Below the pieces are notes generated by a model. It was not told where the DNA came from. It saw only the letters and a list, made by a program, of their open reading frames with translations, and made no database searches. From Sphingobacteriaceae bacterium (GTDB taxonomy: Bacteria > Bacteroidota > Bacteroidia > UBA7662): a stretch of 64,000 nt of DNA. Shown here one piece after another: positions 19,301 through 27,869 of the stretch. Made by a program: the position numbers and the translations under genes. Location: the NCBI GenBank assembly GCA_030682795.1, contig JAUXNJ010000026.1, positions 27,261-91,260 on the forward strand. Direction: 5' to 3'. The stretch's first letter is position 1. Each line of letters begins with the position of its first letter.

Positions 19301-20748
19301 CACTGGTAACTGAGATTTGATCCCGTAGCTTTTACTACAAACAGTGCAGTATCACCAGCGCAACGCTGTAGCGACAATGGTTCGGTAATAATGGTCACAC
19401 CCGGTGTGCTGGCTAAACATGTAATGGGAGAAACCACGTTCACTGCAGCGGTATTGATAGCGCCAACAGTGGTCATTAATCGTCCCTGCACTTGTACACC
19501 AATTTTAGCATCCACTGCGCCATTGTTAGCAATCACTGTTCCTTTAAACTGTGAATAATCGTTTATCTCAACAGCGCCATTTACCACCCAGTACACGTTT
19601 TTAGAACGTGCCTGATTGATTAGAATCACCTTCGAATAGGTGCTGGTACTGAGTGCTCCATTGATTTTAATCACAAATACGGCATTCGAGTCACCCATCG
19701 CATTTAAATACAAGGAATCGGTAAACACCGTCATGGCATTCAACAAATAGGTATGTGGCGTGAGTACCAAACCATTACCAAAAGCCGCTGGGGCCATGAG
19801 TTGAATGTCGTGGGTAATGGTGTTCAATCCTGTGTAGGCATTTCCTAAAGCTGCGGCTGCTGCTGCAGTGGTAGTATCTTGCACCAGGTGAATTTTTCCC
19901 GTTACGTTTAAACTATCAAATCCAGTAACCGAACCAACTTGTGTACCTACATCACCAGTGATAAAACTAACACCCGCGTTGATCACTTGTCCATTCGCTG
20001 AAAACACACCAAAACAACCAGCAGTACCTAAAGCAGGAACGTTGGGTCCGGTTAAAACGGGACTTCCACAACCAATCGGCGTGTAGGCCATGATGTTATC
20101 TACAGTCAAACCGCCTGTAGTGGTGAGCAAACGTCCCTCTATGGTGTCGTTCGTACTCATGGTGATGGCTGCGTTATTTACAATAAAAGTACCGCGCAAG
20201 ACGGTGCCCGAGGCAATCGACAAAAGCCCTTCAATCTGCCAATACACATTACAGGCTTGAGCTCCATTGATGAGGTTGACTTTGGTGTTGGCCGCTGACG
20301 ACAAACTTCCCATGACCCGGATAATGAAAACCGCGGTATCGATATTTTGAGCATCCAAAGTAAGCATACCGTTTAAGGTAGAGGCAGCTCCCAATGAATA
20401 AACACCCGCTGTTAGGGTATCGCCATTGCCGAGTGGACTGGCCACAAAGTAATTAGCCGTTACTGCTGCAATTTGGTTATAAGCCGTCAATAAATCCGTA
20501 GCCGCTTGTGCGCTTGCGGGGTTCTGATCGTGCATATTGCCATTTACATTCCCAAAATTGGTGCTGGAACCGCTGTTGGTGCCAACATTGCCTGTGATTT
20601 GGGACAGGCCGGTGTGGCTAACCGCACCATTACTCGAAAAGAGCACAAAATTAGCAGCCGTCCCGAGGGTCGGCGCCTGTGCAAAATTCGACTGAGATAT
20701 CAACAACATAACAGCTGCAGAAATCAGGAATTTTAGAAGTGTTTTCAT
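16375..20748 (-). CDS. Secreted ice-binding-like adhesin: two DUF3494 domains, ten Ig-like repeats, T9SS sorting tail
   Basis: 1457 residues. A signal peptide (1-24) precedes two tandem DUF3494 domains (about 27-225 and 235-440), each with the family pattern ALGTAANFVLFS, TGNVGTN or TGDVGTQ, and the end strand of the RLLTTTGGLT kind. DUF3494 is the domain of many ice-binding proteins, though not every member binds ice. Ten Ig-like repeats of about 83 residues follow, each starting like ITTEPxSQTVCxG and containing LTYQWRKG. The last 75 residues (VFYPNPFNTEL ... GIYHYRV) are a type A sorting domain for the type IX secretion system, which places the protein on the cell surface or outside. Its own terminator lies downstream. 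Confidence 0.9.
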   Translation of the reverse strand: MKTLLKFLISAAVMLLISQSNFAQAPTLGTAANFVLFSSNGAVSHTGLSQITGNVGTNSGSSTNFGNVNGNMHDQNPASAQAATDLLTAYNQIAAVTANYFVASPLGNGDTLTAGVYSLGAASTLNGMLTLDAQNIDTAVFIIRVMGSLSSAANTKVNLINGAQACNVYWQIEGLLSIASGTVLRGTFIVNNAAITMSTNDTIEGRLLTTTGGLTVDNIMAYTPIGCGSPVLTGPNVPALGTAGCFGVFSANGQVINAGVSFITGDVGTQVGSVTGFDSLNVTGKIHLVQDTTTAAAAAALGNAYTGLNTITHDIQLMAPAAFGNGLVLTPHTYLLNAMTVFTDSLYLNAMGDSNAVFVIKINGALSTSTYSKVILINQARSKNVYWVVNGAVEINDYSQFKGTVIANNGAVDAKIGVQVQGRLMTTVGAINTAAVNVVSPITCLASTPGVTIITEPLSLQRCAGDTALFVVKATGSNLSYQWYRNNVALINGGAISGANKDSLYIIPATLANAGSYTVIVSGTAAADTSQVAMLTVTTATQITTEPSSKTVCAGDSAVFTVIAQGSGLTYRWYRGNTALINSFFITGADSSSITFLSPAQGNVDSNYYVVVTGLCGVADTSNRVSLRLNAVPLVLTEPQSQTKCIGDTVRFSITTTIPANIRWYKGNTLLSNGANVVGADSTVLSLFALNAGDAATNYYAIVSGVCGVSDTSNLAALTINPLTNITTEPVSATLCEGQTLNLSVVAAGTSLTYQWYKGNVAMANAAGISGVTTASLSITAVTLAAAANYYVVVTGTCGKDTSALASVQVNTGTDITTQPLSQNVCIGQPTSFSVVALGNSLTYQWRKGNVVLVNGGSISGATSSTLTISAVNLADIATNYNVIVNSICGAPDTSDFAILVVNTLNEITTEPIAQTVCAGQMVNLSVIAQGAGLTYQWRIGSTNLTNGGLISGATTATLTISAATLANAASNYNVIVSGSCGSPDTSVSVAVVVNSSPAITTQPLAQTLCVGANATFTVVATGTALTYQWRKGLVNLTNTGNISGANTATLTLTGVSLTDAAADYNVLISGTCTPALASANVALQVNSLVAITTAPLATQTVCAGSSVSFAVVATGTGLTYQWRRGTTNLTNTGNVTGATSAVLTLNPVVAGDAATNYNVVIVGTCAPQQISANAALVVNALTAITTQPMNMTACEGDMVSFSSVSVGTALSYQWFKGGVALSNAGNISGSNTNTLVINPVTIADIATNYQLVVTGSCLPAVSSNLVGLSVGLPHEIVTQPSDTITNIGGSASFTVVDNGQGLTYQWRRGSTNVVEGGNISGSQSATLQFSPATVADNGMNYNVVISGPCAADVRSINVALLVTQPLSVEEWLAKETPVVFYPNPFNTELNAMIQSSSSLTEADVQLYNSLGVLVMQSSLTTEQGMREQMNLPAGIYHYRVVSNGQLIQSGKLVSIQ

Positions 20749-20890
20749 CCTTATAATTAAGTGGGTTGAAGAATTTTAACCCGATATAAAGGTAGCTAGG
20801 CTGTTGCCGTAAGCCTTATAAGATAGACTTGATGAATTGCATATTTTATTGATTTTAAAATTTTTATATTTTTCAAATATTCATATACTA

Positions 20891-20916
20891 AAAAGACCGC
20901 CCGAAGGCAGTCTTTT
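20891..20916 (-). terminator. Intrinsic terminator of the OmpA-family gene
   Basis: Stem AAAAGACCGCC/GGCAGTCTTTT with one mismatch and a CGAA loop; a T-rich run follows on the minus strand. It lies 19 bp after the OmpA-family gene and separates it from the large ice-binding-like gene. Confidence 0.8.
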
Positions 20917-20934
20917 ATTATGAACATTATTTTG

Positions 20935-22995
20935 TTACTTTTTAGCTGGCAGAATGTCGATTAAAACCGTGCGGTTATAAAAGCGTTCTTCCGGGTACTT
21001 ATTATCGAATGGCATGGCGCCGCTTTCTTCTCCATGGCCTTCCACCACAAAGGTTACATCATTTCGGCCTTCAGCCTTGAGGGCCTTTTTCATGATGCGT
21101 TCTACATCCTTGGCTCGCTCCAGCGATAACTGTCGGTTATACTCCGCATCGCCAATATTATCTGAGTAGCCATTGATGAATACCCGTCCGTTGGTCGGGA
21201 TTTTTTTCACCACCACATTGCTCAAATAATCGTCGTAAGCTTTGATGGCTTCGCTGGTGTTGAACTCGTAAATCACACTGTAGCGGATCACTTGCTCGTT
21301 CACATCAGGCGTCCATTGTACCATCTGCACACTGGTATCGGCTTTCACATCTGCACCAACCTTGCGAACACCGGTCATGGTGATCAAAAAGCGGCCAGCT
21401 GGACGGGCACCCATCAGCGTTTTTCCAGGAACAGTTACGGTTGTTTGGGTATATGGACCGTATTTCTGCACCGCACCTTTGTCGTCTTTCACTTCAAACG
21501 ACCAAGTGTTCAATTGCTTGTCGGGGTCGGTTACCACAAAACTCACAAAGCTCTCAGCTGGTGCCTGTTGCACCACATTCATTACCACTGGCTTCAAAGG
21601 AGCATCTCCCCCGCTGCGGAATTCCATCAACAATTCAGGTGAATTGGTTTCGATGGTTACCCGGCGGTCGCCTTCTCGCAAGCGTACCAATTCTGAGGTG
21701 CCACCAGCTTGTTCAGAAGCTACCACTGGCTTGGTGCGTCCTTCAGTGGCAATGCGGTCGGCCTTAATGCCCCACACCTCCACCAAATAAGTCTTAATTG
21801 ACTCCGCCATCAGCTTACCATCGGCAGCGCCTTTTTCAGACGAACCTACGAGGCGCACATTCGTCTTTGGATTTTCCTGCATGCGGTCACCCAAAATATT
21901 CAGGATGTTGTAGTACACATCCAGTTGACGATTTGAGCGGCCAGCTTCACGCTTGGGCTCCATCACTTCTAAACGCTCGGTTTTGAAGGTTTTTACCTCG
22001 TTTTTCTTCAGCAATACATAACGCTCAGGAATTTCGGTAGAAGCCAGGTCAAAAAACACATAGTTGCGCAAAGGGAAGGTCTCGTTGGCACGACGCTCCA
22101 CCGGGATATTCGCCGGGGCATTTACCGCCAAACGAATGTTGTTCGGCACCACCATCGGCAACAGCTCCTTTTCAACTTCCTTCGCTTGCTCTTCTTTTAC
22201 CTTTTCGATTTTAGAACTGCCCACACCAAACTTCAGCGCAGCACCTACCCTAACGGTGGTGATGTTCCATGTTTCAATGTTCCGTGGATTTTGTCCAAAA
22301 TAAGGATGCACCGATACGAAAGGTGCCAACACCAATTGCGTGCGCTTTTCAGCAGCTGTCAAAGGGATGTCGATGCCCGCACCAAACTGCATGCTGATTA
22401 AAGAAGCAGCCACATCACTAAAGTCGCCTTCTACCAAAGCCGTAGGTGCTTGGGCCGGGAAAGCCGGATTAACCTCGAGCTGGTATTTAAAGGAATGGTT
22501 CCAGTTAAAGGCAAAGCGTGGACCTGCAAACAGGTAAAAACTGGACCTAAAGGGTGCCAAACGAAGGCTCGGCTCAATAACCAAGTAGTTTAACTTGGTG
22601 GAGAGGTTGGCAGGACAATCACAATCGGTGAGTTGCTCTGCAAAAGTACCCTTGCGGCTATCGTAGCCAAACTCAAAAATAAATCCAAACAAGCTATTTG
22701 GCTTGTAATAAGATACCGATGGTGCGGCATACAAACCCAATCCCAAACCATCCTTGAACACCACAGGTGGCGTAAGCGAATTATTGAGCTTGTAGGTGGA
22801 GCCTCGGTAGAAATTGATGTTGCCACCAACTGCGCCACCGAACCACCACGAAGGAGTGGTGTATTCATCTACCTGCGCTTGTGCCTGATTAATAGACACG
22901 CCTGTAAGGAGCAACAGCAGCAGTAGGCTAGTGAAAGAGCGGGTGAAGCCTGACATACGGCCAGTGCGACTACCCTGATTTATTGATTGTTTCAT
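20935..22995 (-). CDS. OmpA-family outer-membrane protein with N-terminal barrel
   Basis: 686 residues. A signal peptide ends near AQAQ (about 41). Residues 45-260 look like a beta-barrel of the outer-membrane type (alternating aromatic strands, a loop with two cysteines CDCP near 125). A middle region (about 330-450) resembles one OmpA-like unit (VRLVGSSEKGA ... ADRIATEGRTKP). The C-terminal OmpA domain (about 570-683) contains NGYSDNIGDAEYNRQLSLER, the peptidoglycan-binding signature. It probably ties the outer membrane to the wall. It starts 9 bp downstream of the second DUF3494 gene, so the two are co-transcribed. Confidence 0.88.
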   Translation of the reverse strand: MKQSINQGSRTGRMSGFTRSFTSLLLLLLLTGVSINQAQAQVDEYTTPSWWFGGAVGGNINFYRGSTYKLNNSLTPPVVFKDGLGLGLYAAPSVSYYKPNSLFGFIFEFGYDSRKGTFAEQLTDCDCPANLSTKLNYLVIEPSLRLAPFRSSFYLFAGPRFAFNWNHSFKYQLEVNPAFPAQAPTALVEGDFSDVAASLISMQFGAGIDIPLTAAEKRTQLVLAPFVSVHPYFGQNPRNIETWNITTVRVGAALKFGVGSSKIEKVKEEQAKEVEKELLPMVVPNNIRLAVNAPANIPVERRANETFPLRNYVFFDLASTEIPERYVLLKKNEVKTFKTERLEVMEPKREAGRSNRQLDVYYNILNILGDRMQENPKTNVRLVGSSEKGAADGKLMAESIKTYLVEVWGIKADRIATEGRTKPVVASEQAGGTSELVRLREGDRRVTIETNSPELLMEFRSGGDAPLKPVVMNVVQQAPAESFVSFVVTDPDKQLNTWSFEVKDDKGAVQKYGPYTQTTVTVPGKTLMGARPAGRFLITMTGVRKVGADVKADTSVQMVQWTPDVNEQVIRYSVIYEFNTSEAIKAYDDYLSNVVVKKIPTNGRVFINGYSDNIGDAEYNRQLSLERAKDVERIMKKALKAEGRNDVTFVVEGHGEESGAMPFDNKYPEERFYNRTVLIDILPAKK

Positions 22996-23003
22996 ACGAA
23001 TGG

Positions 23004-24707
23004 TTATGGTTTGTTGATGGTATTGCCGCTGGTCATTACTACAGCGCTGTTACGCGCGAGCATGCGGCCTGTGGCTACAGCACCTGAATTCATGGTGATA
23101 GATTCGAGGGCAAGCACATTGCCATAAAAGATGGTAAAGTCGCCAATGGTAGCCGAACTGCCTGTTTGCCAAAAAATGTTTTTAGCTTGTGCACCACCCG
23201 AGAGGATGACGTTGCCACCTGCACCACCCACGGTTGTGAAAGTAGAGCCGATTTGGAAAATCCAAACCGCGTTCTGGTCGCCTTGGGCATCCAAGGTAAG
23301 ATCACCCGATTGAATAAGTAAAGAAGAAGCCGTCTTGTAAATGCCTGGCGCGAGGGTTGTGCCGCCTAAGTCACCCGAAACGATTTGGGGTGCCGGGGTG
23401 CTGGCCGCTGCCGCAAAGTTGTAGGCAGCTACCAAATCGAGCTTCGCTTGTTGCAACATGGCATTGGTACCCACCGGTATCAAATCATCAGCACAATAAA
23501 TCGCACCGTTGTTGATAATAGCCGGCGGAAAGCCTACCACCGAGCTGCGAACCCCTGGGTAAATGCCTACATCAAGGTTATTGATCACGCTAAAGCCCGC
23601 CTGGTTGCTAACACCAACACCAGCTATGATACCAAAGCGCCCTACAGTACCGAGGTCTACTACACCTGGACCAAGTGGATTCAGGGTGGTGAACTCCCAC
23701 TCATAATCTACATCTAATGGGATACCGCTCAAATCCATAGCACCTGTGGTGATGGTTGCGGTATAAGTAGTTCCGGTTAGCAATAAGCTATCAGGCGTAA
23801 AACTGGCGGTATTGCCGCTGTAGCTGATTTGTCCGCTTAGCATATTGGTGCCATTACTCAACAAAAAGGTAGTCGGCAGAATGGTAAGGGGGTCCATTTG
23901 GCGACTGAAGGTGGCGGTAATGATTTGATTGCGAGCAACACCGGTAGCCAAGTTGGCAGGCACGGTTGACTGTACAATGGGGGCTAAAGTTGAAGTAGTT
24001 GTGAAACTCCAGCTGTAGTCAAACTGCAAAGGATAACCGCTGATGCTCATCACCCCCGCCCGAATGGTGGCGGTATAAACGGTGCTGTTCAAAAGCTGGA
24101 AATCCGGCGTGAAAAACGCGATTTGGTTATCATAACTCACCGTGCCCTCCACGAAGTTAGTGCCGTCATGCAACACAAAACTGTTCGGTCCAAACGAAGA
24201 AGCTTCCATGGGCATGCTGAAACATACCTTCACAATTTTAGTAACCACTACATTGGTGGCGTCATAGATGGGATCGGAGCAGGTAATCATGGGCGACAAC
24301 ACATCACCTGTGCTGAAGGTCCACACATAATCCTCCTGCATCAAATTGCCTTTCACATCTTTGATGCTGCGGCTGATGGTGCCTTTGTAGGTGGTGTTTT
24401 CGGCCAAAAGACTGTCAGGAATAAACTGCATCGTTTTGGTATTGGCATTGTACGAAAAGCTGCCATTCACCACGGCGCCTGCTTCTAGCTTGAAGGCACT
24501 GGCTACGATGGTCGCTGGATCGAGGGTAGTATTAAAGGTGGCCTGAATCACTTGGTCGAGTGGAATGGCGGTGGCACCGTTAAAAGGGATGGTAGAAACC
24601 ACTTCAGGACAAACGCCTGTGGTTTCATTGAATGTGTCTTTTTTGCAGGCAGTCATTACGCCCACGGCCAATACGACCACACTCAAAAAAAGTAATTTTA
24701 TTTTCAT
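23004..24707 (-). CDS. Ice-binding-like lipoprotein: three Ig-like (Big_5) domains and a DUF3494 domain
   Basis: 567 residues. A lipoprotein signal with lipobox MTAC (Cys21) leads into three repeats of about 100 residues (about 33-130, 135-235, 240-342). Each begins like VVSTIPFNGATAIPLDQVIQ and ends near the motif YVWTFST; these are Ig-like domains of the Big_5 type, common in secreted adhesins. The last 215 residues form a complete DUF3494 ice-binding-like domain (LGTVGRFGIIAGVGVSN ... SGNTINKP). So the domain order is reversed compared with the large gene at 16375. Being a lipoprotein it should sit in the cell envelope. Eight bp separate it from the OmpA-family gene downstream. Confidence 0.88.
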   Translation of the reverse strand: MKIKLLFLSVVVLAVGVMTACKKDTFNETTGVCPEVVSTIPFNGATAIPLDQVIQATFNTTLDPATIVASAFKLEAGAVVNGSFSYNANTKTMQFIPDSLLAENTTYKGTISRSIKDVKGNLMQEDYVWTFSTGDVLSPMITCSDPIYDATNVVVTKIVKVCFSMPMEASSFGPNSFVLHDGTNFVEGTVSYDNQIAFFTPDFQLLNSTVYTATIRAGVMSISGYPLQFDYSWSFTTTSTLAPIVQSTVPANLATGVARNQIITATFSRQMDPLTILPTTFLLSNGTNMLSGQISYSGNTASFTPDSLLLTGTTYTATITTGAMDLSGIPLDVDYEWEFTTLNPLGPGVVDLGTVGRFGIIAGVGVSNQAGFSVINNLDVGIYPGVRSSVVGFPPAIINNGAIYCADDLIPVGTNAMLQQAKLDLVAAYNFAAAASTPAPQIVSGDLGGTTLAPGIYKTASSLLIQSGDLTLDAQGDQNAVWIFQIGSTFTTVGGAGGNVILSGGAQAKNIFWQTGSSATIGDFTIFYGNVLALESITMNSGAVATGRMLARNSAVVMTSGNTINKP

Positions 24708-24932
24708 AACGGGGATTTAAGATCCACTGCACACAAAGTGGGCACAGTTTCAATGGCAAAGGTCCGTACTCCCTTTGCCTCCGCTGTTACATATTAAATG
24801 TTTTTATTTACACAAAAGGCTTGAATTTAAATATATAAGGAGGCATCTATTATGCCATTTGCGCTGCAGGTATCAAAAGGTTGTTTTTTGTGATTGAGGT
24901 CATCAGATGGCAACAATCTGCAATCATTATTG

Positions 24933-24940
24933 TACTTTTG
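24933..24940 (+). promoter_or_regulatory. Candidate -7 box of tRNA-Arg
   Basis: TACTTTTG matches TAnnTTTG exactly, 11 bp before the tRNA. No TTTG at the right distance upstream. Confidence 0.55.
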
Positions 24941-24951
24941 CACTTTCAAGC

Positions 24952-25023
24952 GGTCTCGTAGTACAATGGATAGTATATGGGTTTCCGGAGCCTAGGATGC
25001 AGGTTCGATTCCTGCCGAGACCA
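24952..25023 (+). tRNA. tRNA-Arg (anticodon CCG)
   Basis: 72-nt cloverleaf: acceptor GGTCTCG/CGAGACC, D-stem GTAC/GTAT, anticodon stem TGGGT/GCCTA with loop TTCCGGA (anticodon CCG, reads CGG), T-arm GCAGG-TTCGATT-CCTGC, discriminator A. CCA is not encoded. A terminator follows directly. Confidence 0.93.
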
Positions 25024-25027
25024 CCCC

Positions 25028-25059
25028 AAGCCTTAAGGAGCAATAGCCCCTTGAGGCTT
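25028..25059 (+). terminator. Intrinsic terminator of tRNA-Arg
   Basis: Eleven-bp stem AAGCCTTAAGG/CCTTGAGGCTT (one G-U pair), 10-base loop, then a T-run. Confidence 0.85.
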
Positions 25060-25166
25060 TTTACTTTTCAAGTCCTCCCGTGTTTCACAAAAAAATTAAG
25101 ATTGGCCGTTAACCCGCTAACATCTTGTCCAACTGCTTATATTTAAATTCTTTTTATACTACCCAG

Positions 25167-26846
25167 ATGATTACATCCCTTGTCACGCTGTTATTCATCG
25201 CTCTGCTCCGGAGTAATGCCGGCCCCTTGCCCAGCTCCCATTTCGCCTGCGAAGGAATGGTGGTGTCGGCGCATCCACTCGCTTCAGAAGTAGGTTTACA
25301 AGTATTACAATCCGGTGGCAATGCTTTTGATGCTGGTATCAGCGTTGAATTTGCCTTGGCAGTGGTATTCCCCATTGCGGGTAATATTGGCGGTGGTGGC
25401 TTTGCTTTGCTGCACACAGCCGAAGGGGAGATTCAGAGCCTCAATTACCGCGAACAAGCCCCTGCGGGTATCAGCGCGCAACTCTATGTAGATGATAGTG
25501 GCCAACCGCTAGGAAAAAAAAGCACAGAAGGCCCACTGGCCGCGGGCATCCCCGGCACCGTGGCAGGCATGTATGCCTTACATCAACAATATGGACAATT
25601 GCCATGGAGCAGCTTGGTACAACCAGCCATCGAACTAGCACGCAAGGGCTGGGTACTCACTTTTAAAGAAGTGGAACAAATAAAAAAATACCAAGCCGAT
25701 TTGCAGCGTTTGAATCCTGAGGACTGCTACTTATGCGCCACCAAAAGCTTTCGGGCTGGCGATACGCTTTACAACGAAGCCCTTGCCGCTACCCTCGAAC
25801 GCATTCGTGATCATGGTGCAGCTGGCTTTTATAGAGGCCCTACCGCCGAGCAACTGGTGGCCTTTATGCAAGCAAAAGGCGGTATCATGACCGCAAGTGA
25901 TCTCGAAAACTACCAAGCCATTTGGCGTGCCCCCCTGCAGGGGCAGTACAAAGGTTATGATGTTTACAGCATGGGACCACCCTCCAGCGGAGGTGTTTTA
26001 TTACTGCAAATGCTCGGCATGCTCGAAACTCAGCCATTGAGCTCTTGGGGCATGGGCAGTACGCAATACTTACACCATACTTCCGAAGTAGCACGGCGGG
26101 CCTATGCCGATAGGGCTTTGTATTTGGGAGATCCCGATTTTGTGGAGGTGCCTCTGAATGCCCTGTTAGATGAAAGCTATTTGAAAAGACGCGCCAGCAG
26201 CATTCAAGCCAAAAAAGCCACCCCTTCTAGCCGAATTAGCGGCGGCCTCCCTGCCCTTCCCGAATCCGACGAAACCACCCACTACATCGTTGCCGACGGT
26301 AAAGGCAACATCATTACCGCCACCACGAGCTTGAATGGCGCTTATGGCAGCAAGAGCATCGCTACAGGACTCGGATTTTTGCTAAACAACACCATCGATG
26401 ACTTCAGTCTGGCCCCCGGCCTACCCAATAGTTATGGTTTGGTGGGAAGCACAGCCAATGCCATTGCACCTGGCAAGCGCATGCTCAGCTCTATGACGCC
26501 AACCTTGGTTTTAAAAGAGGGCAAGCCTGTTTTAGCCATCGGCAGTCCGGGTGGATCCACCATTCCCACCACCGTGCTACAGGTATTTTTAAATCAACTC
26601 GAATTTGGACTCCCGGCGCAGTGGGCGGTTGATTTTCCGCGTTTTCATCACCAGTGGTTACCAGACCACATTCGCTATGAAAACGGGAGACTCGATAAAA
26701 AAAACCAGCGCCAATTAAAGCAGTGGGGGCATACTTTGCAAGAAAGTGCGCCCTATGGGCGGGCCGAAACCATTCGCTTTCACCCCGACGGTACGCTAGA
26801 GGGCGGGGCTGATAGGCGTGGGGATGACGCCGTGCGCTCCTACTGA
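25167..26846 (+). CDS. ggt: Gamma-glutamyltransferase (autoprocessed)
   Basis: 559 residues from the ATG at 25167. The frame is open 14 codons further up, but the hydrophobic signal sequence starts here (MITSLVTLLFIALL). GGT is made as a precursor that cuts itself before a catalytic Thr; here that residue is the first Thr of TTHYIVADGKGN (Thr370). The large-subunit motifs GGNAFDAG and GGGGFALLH and the small-subunit motif GSPGGSTIPTT are intact. It splits glutathione and gamma-glutamyl compounds in the periplasm. It stands alone after tRNA-Arg, with no clear terminator. Confidence 0.94.
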   Translation: MITSLVTLLFIALLRSNAGPLPSSHFACEGMVVSAHPLASEVGLQVLQSGGNAFDAGISVEFALAVVFPIAGNIGGGGFALLHTAEGEIQSLNYREQAPAGISAQLYVDDSGQPLGKKSTEGPLAAGIPGTVAGMYALHQQYGQLPWSSLVQPAIELARKGWVLTFKEVEQIKKYQADLQRLNPEDCYLCATKSFRAGDTLYNEALAATLERIRDHGAAGFYRGPTAEQLVAFMQAKGGIMTASDLENYQAIWRAPLQGQYKGYDVYSMGPPSSGGVLLLQMLGMLETQPLSSWGMGSTQYLHHTSEVARRAYADRALYLGDPDFVEVPLNALLDESYLKRRASSIQAKKATPSSRISGGLPALPESDETTHYIVADGKGNIITATTSLNGAYGSKSIATGLGFLLNNTIDDFSLAPGLPNSYGLVGSTANAIAPGKRMLSSMTPTLVLKEGKPVLAIGSPGGSTIPTTVLQVFLNQLEFGLPAQWAVDFPRFHHQWLPDHIRYENGRLDKKNQRQLKQWGHTLQESAPYGRAETIRFHPDGTLEGGADRRGDDAVRSY

Positions 26847-26939
26847 TGATTTTTAAAACACGAAGGACACAGAGCGTGGTACCTGCTTCCACAACTTGAC
26901 GCTGCCGTTCGGGCCTCTGCGCTGCTAAAGCTGCGCGAG

Positions 26940-26967
26940 TTCAACGTTCAAAATTCAACGTTCAAAA
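26940..26967. repeat. Perfect 14-bp tandem duplication
   Basis: TTCAACGTTCAAAA occurs twice head to tail. The unit contains a small palindrome (TTGAACGTTGAA on the other strand). It lies in the 288-bp gap after ggt, in which I see no gene. Confidence 0.8.
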
Positions 26968-27034
26968 GAAATGTATACACTGCCAAATTCTTGTGATTTG
27001 ATTACTACTCATCAACGCTAGGGCCTGCCCTATC

Positions 27035-27136
27035 TCTCAGCGAGCCGCAGGCGATGGACCCTGAGCCTCGTCGAAGGGCGGTCTGAAAGTGCGCCGAAGG
27101 GGAACGGTCTGTCAGCGAGCAACCGGCGAGCGCTCT
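27035..27136 (-). repeat. AGACCG-type intergenic palindromic repeat, locus 5 (inverted)
   Basis: Read on the minus strand, this holds at least two units of the kind ACAGACCGTTCCCCTTCGG and CAGACCGCCC, with GCTCGC ends, matching the repeat family at 37.4, 47.8, 48.7 and 48.9 kb. Copies here are more degraded. The array ends at the stop codon of nfu, so the repeat touches the gene end. Confidence 0.65.
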
Positions 27137-27698
27137 ATGCAGCAACAACCTCTTTTACCTCCGGCAACATGCGCTTCAGCAGATTTTCAATGCCTGCTTT
27201 GAGGGTAATCATGCTCGAAGGACAACCACTGCATGAGCCGCGCAATTCTACCGTAACTTGGCCCGAAGCCTCATCGAATGCTTTGTAGCTGATCGCGCCA
27301 CCATCTTGCTCAACCGCGGGCTGGATATAGTCTTTGAGGATTTGTTTGATGCGTTTTACCGTCTCGCGCTCGTCTTCCACCTCAGCTTCTCCGTCTTGCA
27401 CAGGCTGGTAAATGGGAAAACCAGCTTCTAGGTAGCTTTGAATGAAATCTTTGAGCATAGGGTTGATCTCCGCCCAGTCCTCCCCCGCCTTTCGGGTAAT
27501 GGTTACAAAATTTTGCGAGATGAAAACGCCTGCTACAAAAGGAAACTCGAACAACTTCTCCGCCATGGGCGCCCCTTTGGTTTGCTCTACACTGGTGTAA
27601 TCAAGGGTTTCATCGGGTAAAATGTAGCGATTCGACACAAACTTCATGGTGTCGGGATTTGGGGTAGACTCTGTATATAAAGTGATGAGGTTTTGCAT
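27135..27698 (-). CDS. NifU-like Fe-S cluster scaffold/carrier protein (Nfu)
   Basis: 187 residues. The N-terminal Nfu domain (about 1-88; LYTESTPNPDTMKFVSN) is followed by the NifU C-terminal domain (about 105-185) with the cluster-binding motif CSGCPSS. This two-domain form carries [4Fe-4S] clusters from the SUF machinery to client enzymes. The 171 bp downstream of accC separate it from the lipid operon, and a -7 box lies just upstream of it, so it is transcribed alone. Confidence 0.93.
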   Translation of the reverse strand: MQNLITLYTESTPNPDTMKFVSNRYILPDETLDYTSVEQTKGAPMAEKLFEFPFVAGVFISQNFVTITRKAGEDWAEINPMLKDFIQSYLEAGFPIYQPVQDGEAEVEDERETVKRIKQILKDYIQPAVEQDGGAISYKAFDEASGQVTVELRGSCSGCPSSMITLKAGIENLLKRMLPEVKEVVAA

Positions 27699-27715
27699 GA
27701 GGTGGTTTTGAACTG

Positions 27716-27723
27716 CAAAGGTA
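27716..27723 (-). promoter_or_regulatory. Candidate -7 box of nfu
   Basis: Minus strand TACCTTTG, 17 bp before the start codon; exact match to TAnnTTTG. Confidence 0.6.
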
Positions 27724-27827
27724 ACAGCATCTTAGCAAAATGGTTCACAAAATGCAGCAAGATTGCCTTCAAAGCAACGACCCAGCGCGGGCATCACAAT
27801 CCTTTTCAAGATCTAAAGGCATAAAAA

Positions 27828-27849
27828 AACCGGACACAAAGGCCCGGTT
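27828..27849 (-). terminator. Intrinsic terminator of the yceD-accC operon
   Basis: Six-bp stem AACCGG/CCGGTT with a 10-base loop and a T7 run on the minus strand, 20 bp after accC. Confidence 0.8.
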
Positions 27850-27869
27850 CTTTTGAACAGCAACGCTGC

